DNA from: Brasenia schreberi
Taxonomy: Eukaryota; Streptophyta; Magnoliopsida; Nymphaeales; Cabombaceae
Reading direction: 5' to 3'
DNA length: 64,000 nucleotides
Assembly: GCA_036023115.1 (NCBI GenBank)
Contig: JAYKKT010000059.1
Span: 4,511,501-4,575,500 of the forward strand
Shown here piece by piece: positions 23,061 through 35,400 of the stretch. Made by a program: the position numbers and the translations under genes. How positions within the stretch are numbered: position 1 is the stretch's first letter; every line of letters begins with the position of its first letter. Below the pieces are notes generated by a model. The model was not told the origin of the DNA. It worked only from the letters and a program-made list of their open reading frames with translations, and ran no database searches.

Positions 23061-23799
23061 TTCTAAAAAGAGCATGACATCTGAAAATTGTCATCTAACA
23101 TTCACAGTTGTAAGTCACTGCAGCTCGAGCGAGTACGCGAACGTGACTCGGGTTCGAGCTCTTTTCTCACAACTCGTCTTTTTCAAGTATTTTATTAGTT
23201 AAAAGTAAAATTCAAAAACAATTATAGTAATTCTATAATAAAATAATAACAGCCTTGTGCGTGTCATTGTTGTGATGGTAAGATACAATTACTTCCAATA
23301 TTTTCTTAAAGAAAATAGGAATGACAATCAGGCGGGTCCGGAACAGGTATTCCTTTACTCGCCCAAACGTCAACTCTGAGTTGCGTCTTTCTTTTTCAAT
23401 AAATAACAAATGAGAGGGCGGGTACATGGCAGTGTATGGAGAGAGAGAGAGAGGGACGGAGTGCTCCGTTCTTAATCGAACACGGTGCGGAATCAAACGA
23501 TCACCACACATTGTTCTTCGTTACCTTTTACTATTATTCTATTCTTTAAAACCGTGATTTGTCAGTCAAAATCATTATTGTTACATCAAAATCACTTAAC
23601 AAAATATAAAACCATCAATATATATTTAAGGTTTTAAAGTAGTTTTAGTATTGATTGCAACAGTTTTGATTGATAAAAGGTGATTTTAAAGAATAGAAGA
23701 ATAATAAAAGATAGTGAAAGATAATAACAAACAATTAGATTGGTGAAATGATGCAAACCACTCAATTCGAACATCGTGCTAAATTTATGAACCATTCCC

Positions 23800-23838
<39 letters not shown>

Positions 23839-26800
23839 TTGTGTCTCCTAAATGAACCTTGAACAGAACCCGTCTGGACCTGAGCGGGTTGGGCAGCACA
23901 AACTGACAAACCCGATATTCACATCGTGGACGAGAGAATGACATATATTTAATACATTGACGCGTGAAAAAGTTCACTCCGTAACTCTTAGTGGACAATT
24001 CACACCAATCACAATACGGAAAAGTAACTACAAGTTGATGCAACCCCCTTGCCTACTCGGGTTAAGCTAATACCTAAGTCAGCCACGTCAGCAACTCCTC
24101 CTTGCCGTCCATCGACGATAATGTAGCCGCCCTGGTACAAAGCAAATTATCAAAAATGCCGCAAAAAAATGTACTTTTTAATAAAATTACAAAATCAACG
24201 TATAATTAAAAGAGAAAATTAAAAAGAAATTACACACAAAAGGTACACCAATATTATCCGTACAACCAAATCACTATTACCAATACCTTATTTTCCTTAT
24301 TTTTTCAAAAATACTATTATACTATTTCAAAAATTACTATGATACATTTTGAATTATTGAACTCTCTCTCTCTTCTCTTTAGGCCTCGTCCCCCGCTTTA
24401 TATATCTATTTATCTCAATTGAAAGGTAGTAACTAAACATACCATTTATTTTGAGAATCTACTTTTGTATTTATTGGTTCTCCTACTTTTTGTCTTGTTT
24501 TGAGAATTTACCTTTTGCAATGATTGGCTCCTTCATATGAACCACTTTCATCGGGTATAATTTAAAATAGTTTAATGGTTTTCAAAAAAGAAAAAATAAT
24601 GTTGTTTCATACCTTTAAAAATTAATGATAGTACATAAGTGACCAACGTCAATAGTGGATAAGCTAATCTCTCTATTTATCTATCTATTTATTATTATAT
24701 ACAACATATTATAATATTATAATATAAAAATAAGCAATTTAAAGAAAGATAAAAATAAGTAAACAATAAAAAAGCTTTAAAAAGAAAGAAAATCAATTAG
24801 TTCAGAGTCCAATTAGATGATTCTTGACGACATTCTTGCAAGGTTTATATTGTGGACTGAACCAGGTTCTCAGTTTAACTGGTATGACTGATGGATCAAG
24901 TTCTGTTTCACAAACATTAGCTTTTATTAATTTTATGAATGGAAGGGTTTGTATTTTTTATCAAGTGAGAGAAGACTTTATCTTAATATCATCATATTTT
25001 AACTTATTCAACTTTTGATTTGAATTTTACATTATAAATAACTTTTAATTTTATATGTGCTTATTTTATCATGTTACAACCTTCACCAAGGGGCATACAA
25101 ATTTTCAAAATATGATATAGGGGCATACAATTCTTCCTAACCATTTTTGAAATTTTATTCAACTTTCTATTATTTCTAATTTGAGGCAAATCAACAAACT
25201 ATTGTCACTCATTTGAACTAAATATTCGCTTCAAAGCTTGCTTTTGTTTTACAATACTTTACATGGACAAAAAATGAATAGTAAATTGAGTAATAGCAAT
25301 ACGAAAAAGTTCTACATTGTTAGTATATCTCCTCATCATTCATAATAAATATGCATGCATAATACACATGCATGATTATAAATGAATTTGATAATATTTT
25401 TATAACATTCAATTGTTGTCTTTACCTCAACTCTCTCTTCAAAAGTGTATAGTTGTTAACTAACTCATTTGTAGTTGTTTTATAGTTAATCACATTATTG
25501 TAATGAACTTAACCATATTTTTATGTCCAACCTTCAATATCACATTATTAAATTCTGACCTCAAAATCTTTGTTGTATAATACTTATTTGACAACTCAAG
25601 TGATTTGAAACACCTATATATTACAATGATACACTTGATTTTCTTACCTCAAAATAGAACAATACTCTCCAACAATGATCTTATCTAACATACCATCATT
25701 TAACGACTTCTTTGCTTTCCTAATTATATTGATATAAGGAACAACTTCTTTTAAGCTCCTGTTGGGCGAGGCTTCAATTGAGGAACTCCATGTTCATGAG
25801 TTTTTCACTTCATTGTCACGTTGGATCGTTAAAATGTGTCATAGGTTGAGAACCTCTTCTTGACATCGTGAATCTTATCTATCCTACACAATAAACATGA
25901 AAATAAAAATAATTTCAAATAAATAAAACAATAAAGGCACGATATAAATTGACATAAGACTGACAAAGTTAATAGAAAAGAAATGAGCAAAACCTCCTCA
26001 TATATATTTGTAAATGATTATTAAATAAAAGAAAGCAATAATCCATGTAAAAATACAAAAATATAAAAATAAAAGATTATAACTAAAAATATGAATACAT
26101 CACCGAAAAAGTATAGATTCGCAAGTGAAGTGGTAAAATCTCTTATCCTATAGTGTAGACAAGAGAAAATAAAGACCATAATTCATAGAAAATAAGTTTT
26201 GTTCATGCATCTTACTCATATAACAGGTGATACAGGTCATATTGCACCATATAGGATTATGTCGCATGATATAACTCGATACACAAGCCTGTCATGATAA
26301 AAGCCTTGTTTCTCATCATTTTCTATTTTGGAAGGATACAATATGACTAATACTAATAAAATGTCTTCATGGATAATGAAGACACTTACTTTATTCATGA
26401 ATTAAAGCATCAAAAATATATTACAATTTATTATATATTAACATTTTCTTATTTATTTGATAGTTATCAATTGTTTGGTAAGTTTTCTAATTTTATACAT
26501 ATGTGTGTATATATAGAGTCTTAGTTGCATAATGCATCTTAGTGCATAATCTTGCACCAACATCTTCATTGTTTGATATGCGAGTTCAACTATAGATATT
26601 TGAATCAAATGTACCATTGTACTTAGGTATATTAAATGCAAAGTGATTCAAATCTCCACTGTCAATTTCAAAGATCGAATAGTGAAAATGTTAATGCAAG
26701 GTTCTGCATCAAAATACATTATGCAGGTACGGCAATCCAATCAAAATCCTAAATAAGAACACAGATCAGATCAAATCAAATTCAAATATCAATATGAATT

Positions 26801-28313
26801 GGAGTGAATCCAAGCATAAACTGAATAAGATGCAAATACATATCAAATCAAATCAAGATTCAAATACCAAAGCAAATTGGATCACATTCAAGTATAAACT
26901 GAATTAGATCAAAAAACAAGATTCAAGTATAATCTGGAGCAAATACAAACATATACTACATCAAATCCAAATACAAGATTCAAAGTTGTGAAGATTTACA
27001 TGTCTTACAAAATATGCAAAATATGTAAAAAACAATCACCTACAACAAGCAAAGCCTGCACCTCCATCAAGAACCCTACACCTCCATAAAAAAAAAACCT
27101 ACAATTTTTATAAACAAGAAAGCAACCGTGGATAACCTCAAGAGGAAAGGCATGTAAAACCTTTCCTCCGTATTTTAGTCTATTAAAGGATTTCCTACAA
27201 ATATATCGAGGAAGAACAAAAAGAATAGTAAAACAAAAAAAAACTATAAAATGGGAAGAGCTCCCTCACTAAAATCCATTGATGAACTCTTGGATTGTCC
27301 CTATGGAAACGCAATGAAACACCCATCAATCCTCATAAAACCCTTTGAGTGCATAAGAAAACCTTGATTAATGATTTCTCATTGTCATAATGCTAGTTTT
27401 GTTGTAATTTGCATACGTAAAGGCAAGAAAGAAGCTATTGATTTGATTTTATGTGTGTTCAATTCATTATGTGCGAGTGAGTATATGCATGCTCATAGTT
27501 TCCCTATGTACTAAATCATTTCTCTCCCTCTCATGCCCTCTCTCTCTCTCTCTTGAATGCAGAGAACACACACTCTCCCTCTTTCTCTCACACCCTCTCG
27601 TATCTCTCTCACTTCGTGTGGAGTGAAGACCTCGAGCCACCATCACCACCAACCTCCCTGCTATTGACGTCTCTCATTCCACTGCCTCATCATCATTTGT
27701 CACTGCTTCTTGTGTCTTCCACCCTATCCCTTTTATCTCAATCGGATCGGTCCAATGAATTGATCTGCTTCACTGACCTCGACCGAATCCACTCCAACCC
27801 ACTTGAATGAGATCCCATCTAACCCATACTCAACCCAACCCCGAAGATCTCATTTTAACTTCGATCCAACTTGGATATGATCCTAGTTAGAACCAAAATC
27901 TGATTTAGCTATTAAAATCATACTCTTCCTTCCCAACCAACTTGTTTTAAATCAGATTTGTTTTGATCTAAAATCTTATCTTCAAGTTGGATCCAACTAA
28001 ATTTAATCTAAACCCAATAGATTCAATCCTTCTTAGACTTAACCCCACTCTAATTCCTTCACTGGAGATTCATTTTGAATTAGATCTAGTTGAGTCTGAT
28101 CCAAAAATCTAATTCCTTGATCCATTTGTGGTAAGTTCCACGTGAAACGAACTCAAATAGGCCCACGTTGTACATAAAAAGAAACAACGTTAGGATGTAT
28201 TCTCCTTTTTGAGTTTATCTCTTAATTATTTTCTCTTTTCTTTTTTTTATTAATATCGTGTCGCCGGTCCAAGTTATAAGAGACTAAAAATTTGCATACA
28301 AATACTCTCTCAT

Positions 28314-28348
<35 letters not shown>

Positions 28349-29300
28349 GATGCACTATACTCGAATACATTACATAAAATATTGTTATTTCATCCATGAT
28401 TATCATGCCATACAACTAGGCTAGAACTTCATGTGACAAAAGAAAGACATATTTTATAATTTTTATATAAGAAGGAGATAACTATTCTCATACCTATTGT
28501 ACTATTAATACACCTTTTTTAAAAGTTCAAAATCACCCCTTAACACATTCTCTCTCCTCTCTCACCCAATTCATCGACATTTCATTTGTTTTAGCATTGT
28601 CACCTTCTTCGCAATTGAGCAATGAATACTCTTACAAATCTCGCCAAAGAAAAAAAATCAAAAGTAAGAAAAATAGAAAAATAAAATCAATAATATAAAA
28701 AAGACAACAAGAAGAATTAAGAACAAAAGAAAAAATTAATAAATATATGAAAAGAATAAAATAATAAAAAAATAATGTGAAATTTTTGACCTGAGATGTG
28801 GCAGATGCGTCTCTCTTCGATGAGAGAGATGTGCTTGTGGTGTATCTCGAGTCGAAAACTTGAAATCATTTTTTGTTTTTTATTTCGATCAAAATAAAAT
28901 CAATTCATCAAATAAATAACAAAAAATAGAGCAAATCAATAAAATATCTCACCAAAATCATGAAAACCTTTTTTTGAATTGACCTCTTTATTTTTTTTTT
29001 GGTCATATTCTATGTAGTATAGTATGTGAATCGAATCGAATCGAATTTAAAATTGAGGTCATTGGACAAATAAGATGGGACGGTCGACGGTAAGAGACGA
29101 ACCCGCGTACCGAAGAAGTAACGTTAGGACTATTGGGGTAATTTTTAGAATTAGTAAGGGTAATATAGTAGGAATCACGGTAAAAAATTAGGTGGATATT
29201 AAAAAGGTGTGCGACAAAGGAAAGATAAAAGGGTGATCAATGGGACAAAGGAAAGATAAAAGTGAGGTTCGTGGTGTCCTCGTATTGGTTGGCGGAAAAA
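23061..29300. other. AT-rich intergenic DNA upstream of Di19
   Basis: No gene supported over about 6 kb. A GAGCTCG-rich stretch lies at 23120-23170 and a (GA)n run at 23804-23835. A degenerate tandem repeat, period near 80 bases, lies at about 26765-26995 (CAAATCAAATTCAAATA, AAGCATAAACTGAAT words). Mixed CT/AT microsatellite at 28311-28348. Short frames such as 24824-25018 and 27553-27810 carry no motif. The last few hundred bases may include Di19 promoter elements that I cannot resolve. Confidence 0.4.
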
Positions 29301-29586
29301 GAAGAGAGAGAAAAAAAGGGGTTGCCGTCCTTCTTCTTCCCCGTTCGATTTTGTTCTGCTCTTCCGTAGAAGCGAACCCCGAATAGCACGGATTTACTGA
29401 CACGGACCTATTCTCTTTCTCGTGAATTCCTTTGGGGGAACAGTTGGGCTTTCGGGATTGTTGAACGTTGTTGATTGTTGTTCGGGAAAGAAGGGTTTCC
29501 GATTGTCGGAGTTCGGCGATTGTTCGCATTTTCTTGTTCCTTTTTTTGGGGTTCGAGGAATCGCGTCTGTTGAAAGGAAGTTATCC

Positions 29587-32363
29587 ATGGACGCCGACTT
29601 GTGGACCGCTCGCTTCGCAGCCTCCAAGCGACACCAATCCTCCCTCCAAATTCGTTCCGGTTGCTCTCTTTTTCTGTCTTTGTGTTTGAACTTTTGGGTT
29701 TGCCTTGGACTTGATTCTATGTGATGGGAAATGTGTTGGTTTGATTAGGTGGTTTTGTTGTTGATGATTCAGGTGCAGATCTTCAGTTAAGCTTCGACGA
29801 TTTCGAGGGGGAAGAGGATTTGCGAGCGGAATTTCCGTGTCCGTTCTGTTCGGAGGATTTCGATATCGTCGGTCTCTGTTGTCACATAGATGACGAGCAC
29901 TCCGTCGAGGCTAAAAATGGGGTATTTTGTTCTCTCATCGCTTTTCTCCTTTTGTGGTTATTGTTCCGTAGTTCATAGGTAACCATCTGAGGCATTTATT
30001 GATTTTTAGTGTTTTGATTGGAGTACTCATTGTAATTGAATGTATCGGTTTCTTTAGAAGTGCTCCGTTGTAAATTGCCACTGCTGGGGCTTTTGTTTGC
30101 AACAGTGTTGTACACATCCATTTGGGGGAAATCCTTTACCAAAATTTTGTTATATGAGTTTTTATAGAGATCCTGTTCACAAGAGCCTAAGTTTAATCGT
30201 TGTGGATCCTGTTTCTCTTTTAAAAGTGCTGAAAGAGATACGACATGGAATTGACACCTTGGTTAGGACTTCATTGGACGCCTACTCTTGTTGGCAGCGG
30301 CCTCTCATTACTTTAAGAAATCACGATCAAAATTTGTTTATGTAATGGCGCTTATTTTTGGTTTGATGGCTTTCTCTTATGTGAACCTATATGAAAAGTT
30401 TCGAGAAGGTGTGGTTTCTGAAAACTGTTAAAACTTGTTTTTCTTTGTGACTGCCATGTTTTGGATTTAGTGTGTATGGCACTTTATTTCATACCATATC
30501 ATGTTGCATAGGTGCATTTTAATCCAATAAATCATTTTTTATTCTCCGTTGCGTCAGGGAAGAAACTCTATGAGAAAGGCTTTTCTATATCTTTTGGAGT
30601 GGATGTCTCTATGTTTCTGTTGGCTGTTAATCACTTCCTACTGCGTACCTGATTATATCTTTACCTTTTGCAGGTATGCCCCATTTGTGGAACTAGAGTA
30701 GGGATGGATATGGTCGGGCATATCACTATGCAGCATGGACATTTCTTTAAGATATCCTTGTCAGCTACTTGGATTACATGAGAATTTGTGTTAAGTCAGC
30801 TGCTTTTGTGTTTCAGGGTTATTCTGTATTTTCCTTTAATAGGATCAATTTTATTCTTTTGAACTTCATTAAACTATTCTTCCAAGCAGTTTTTCATTCT
30901 AAGGAACTTCCAAGTTCAGAAGTATCCAGACTAAATCGTTTAGCTTCCCAACTAGGTTGTCCACTTCAAGTGACCGGACTTTGCAGTAGTCAAGGTGGGA
31001 TATGAATAGTTTCGTTGGGGCCAACCAATTGTTATCTTGACCTTGCTGGTTTGGCTGTTTATGATGCGTAAATCATCTCTTGACTTTTAATTGACAGATG
31101 AAGGTCATGAGTCAAATTGCAAGACTAACAGCTCCTCTTTGTGGGTGCATCTGAGGCCATTCATTTCCTCTTTGTGGTAGTTAATACAAGGTTGTGGATG
31201 TTTGTGTTAGAGTTAAATTGAAGTTGTCTTAATGTCAGTTTATACGAAGCGTAAATACTTAACCCATATATCTTTATGTTGGTTATGGATGGATAATGAA
31301 GGATGTTTAAGATGAAGGATTAGTGCATGATATTTAGAGATGGTACTATCTTGCTATGTTATCAATAGCGGTTAGCGGTTGATCCTAATATAGTGGTAGT
31401 GGGGATATAGCAGATTTAGCAGTATATTTTCATTTATGATTAAAAAATTATATATATATATATATAATGGATTCTCTAATTTCTAAGAAATATCAAGAAA
31501 CACATAACTACTACATTCATAAATATGAATCAAACTAAACAAACAAATTCAAAATTCTAAGAAGACAAACAATAAATTTGATGTGGCATATGCATATTGA
31601 ATTGTTAAACTTAAACTAAAAATAAAAAACATAAATGTAACCAAGTTATTTTAAGTAGTAAGTAGAAGAATTAAAAGGAACTAATATATTAAATTTATAT
31701 GCTCAAGTATGGTGAATATGGTCCAGTCTAATTTGAGCAATGGAATGGACTATACTTACCTAGAAAAAGAATAGAATACTGTTAGGGAGGATTCGGTAGA
31801 AAAAAAAATGCTTTGAAAAAATTCTTTATGCACAAGAAAATATAACTCACAAAAAAATCATAGGTTTAAGAATCAAAATATAACATCCACCAAATCACCA
31901 AAATATTTATAATACCTTTTGAAGTAACAATTGTAACATCAAATATAATAACTAACTTAACAAATAACCAACTCTAAACATAACATCCATCAAATGTGAT
32001 TATAATATAAACTTAATTGTTTAAGATGAACAAGAAAAGCTATATATTTTATATTCTATAAGAAACTAATATGTTCATTTTCAGAATGAGAGAGTTACCG
32101 GTGATGGGGTGCGGCATCGATGGAAGTCATAGGAGAGGATGAGTGTAATTGATTGTTTTGACAATGTTAAGGAACAAAAAGAGGAAAAATGATGCATATA
32201 ACTAATTGTATAAAAGGTTTTACAATAAGCAATTACAATTTAAGAAACGAAAAGAGAGAAAATGATCTGTGTAACTGACAACCTATGCATACAAGATTTT
32301 AAGATAAGCAAGAGAGAATCTAGTGGATAGCAGGGGAGTTGAGACTGACTCTTTCTCACTCGC

Positions 32364-32404
<41 letters not shown>

Positions 32405-35400
32405 ACCGGTGGTGGGGTGGTGACAGTGATGGGCCGGTGGTAATGGAAGGCATGGGAGAGGTGTAAATATTCGTCAATGAATGAAGGTTGATATTGTACG
32501 AATCAAATCCACCAAGTTGCCAAGAGTCAAGTGGTATTCAAGCACGAATGCCGATCTTCAAGAATAACCAACACGAGAGCGGAAGCGCATACAAAGAAGT
32601 CAAAAACCAGTGCAAGACTGCATAATTTATTCATGTTGTGATAGTATTTATAGACTCGTTACTATTTACATGAAATGTAAAAGAAATAACACAAGGAGCA
32701 AGAGGATGAACTATTGATGGAGTATTTATAGACTCGTTACTGTGTACATAAAATGTAAAAGAAATAACACAAGGAGGAAGAGGATGAACTAGTGTTGGCC
32801 GACCAGCACTAGCTGTTGGGCAACTCCAATGGCTACTAGCCGCTGTTGGGGCTCCCAACGGTAATGGCTGGCCCTACCTCAAATTGGGGTTGCACGGGCC
32901 CTAATGGCCCGTGCCCCTATTACATTAACACCCCCCCTCAAACTTACGGGGTATACAATGGAAGTTTGTCCAACATAAATCAAATACAACTCAATTTTCA
33001 ACGAACTTGTTATAAAAATTTCTACAAAATTAGTATCCAAGTTGCCACAGCTTTCTTTGAAACAACTCCAAATCATCTTGCCATAATCAATGTGTCAACT
33101 TATTTATCATCTTGCATGAAAATCAACGAAGTATCAATACATACATTTGCTCAATTTTAATGAAATCACAAAGACAATGTACCGTATCTAATCTAGAGGG
33201 TAAACCAAAATGAGTCAAATAAGTTCATGAAGTTGATTTTCTCAAGAAACTCATTTGAAAGAAAACATTGATATCATTCAAATAGGATTGTCTATTATAA
33301 TAACTAGATTCATAAATCACTACAAACCCCTTGATATTGTAAGGGGACCTTGATATATCAAACAAACATTTTAAGGTTATGCTCAAAACTCGCAAAGTCA
33401 AACAAGCTTTTTAAGGTTAAGCTCAAAACCCATGTTTTAAGGATAAACTCGAACCCAAACAAGCATTTTAAGGTTATGCTCAAAACCCGCCAAGTCAAAC
33501 AAACTTTTTAAGGTTAAGCTCAAAACCTGCCAAGTCAAACAAGCTTTTTAAAGTTAAGCTCAAAACCTGCCAAGTCAAACAAGATTTTTAAGTTTAAGCT
33601 CTTCAAATCAAACATACAATTCCCAAGGCCCTTAAATATCCTTTAAACTCAAAGGTGATTCTATGGTTCCAAAAGTAAGATAATCTATTTGAATGATTAA
33701 AACAAGTCAAAAGAATCAACTTCATGTTTTTTAAAAGGTCTCACAAGGTTTGTTAAAATCACAACATCAAGATAACTATAAGTCTTTTTCAATATTGATT
33801 ACTCTCTAACCAAAAGGCCAACGACATGGAACATCTTAATCACAATGATTTCCAACAAAAAGCCAACAAACGGAGATCGTAATCTCATAAGAAAAACAAA
33901 CCTTAAAGTTATCAAGATCACAAATCTTCAAATAATAATTTGTTAAAACACTTCTCACTTACAAGTTAGTCAAGATAACTAGAAGTTTTTTTCAATATTG
34001 ATTACTCTTCAACCAAAAGGTCAACAACATGGAACATCTTAATCACAAAGATTTTCAACAAAAGGCCAACAAACGGAGACCATACTCTCACGAAAAAGCA
34101 ACCTTAAAGTTATCAAGATCACAAATCTTCAAATAAGTGCATCTTTAATTTTCAATTAATTTCAAACTGAAGGCCAAAAATATGAATCTCAGTCATACAA
34201 GTACATTCAACTCATTATCAATAAACATTTTTCCAAATGTCTCAAATAACAATAAGTATATCTTTAAGCATTAATTGATTTCCAACAAAAGGCCACCAAC
34301 ATGAAGCACCTTAATCACAAAGGTCTTCAACAAAAGGCCAACAACATGGATCTCAATTATACAAGAAGATACCCCTTATTGTTTTCCAACAAATACATTT
34401 TCAAATTTATCAATAGTCAAGTTTGAAATCATCCAAATATCACAACACATTTTTCTTCTAAACATGCCAACAAACAATTTGATTTAACTCTGTAAATACA
34501 TAATCAAGATTACATGTAACCAAGTTGGAAGGAACACACCTGGATGGGCTCAAGTCTGAATACCATGCATAGTGGAATCAGGTCGAATAGCCAAATCTGT
34601 CCATTTAACTCAACAATGCAAATACTATACAAACATGCAATAATACTAAGTGCAATAGAGAAAATTCATGTTTTTACGAGAAGTGAAAGCAGTAAACCAC
34701 TAAAATGTTCCAATAATCAAACTGAACCCATGTTTCTTGCCAATAAGTCTATCTAAAACACATAGAGCTTAAGGTTCCCACAAACGAGATGACAAAAAGA
34801 CAAATTAATTTTATTGTGATATTGAATATCCCTACCATCACCACATACGACCAGAAAAAGAGGCTCAGTTCCAGAATATTTGAATAACATCATCATTGGG
34901 ATCAATTTTACTACTCAAAACAAATCGAACCCAACAAATTCTTAAAGCAACCAACATCACAAGACTCGCAGAATTCACATGGCAAACTCAACATGGTAGT
35001 CAATTTTCTTGATAAGTAAACAAGTCAAACAAAATCCACATATAAAGAAGCAACTATTAGCTAAGTACTCAATCTCTATTTAACCAATTTTCAAAGGCAA
35101 AAAGGCAAAGTTATTACAACCCTTATCAAGTCACTTAAGTGTCAAAACCCAAACGAGATTACAGAAGGGAAATCACCCATATAGATGCATTGCACATTCA
35201 TAATCGCAAAATAGATTATTAGAAAATTGTAAACCATCTCCAAAATAAAAACCCAGAAAATGAGAAATTGAGTCAAGATAGATCATTAAAACCTTCAATT
35301 CCCACCTTAAAATTATGAAAAACAACACGAAATGGGCCGGTGGGTGCAACCAGAAAACCTTAAATTTGAGTACCATCATAGATTTAACAAATCAAAAATT

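Noticed and set aside
33350..34150. CRISPR-like tandem units
   Set aside because: Units are directly adjacent degenerate tandem repeats inside an LTR element of a plant genome, without spacers or cas genes.
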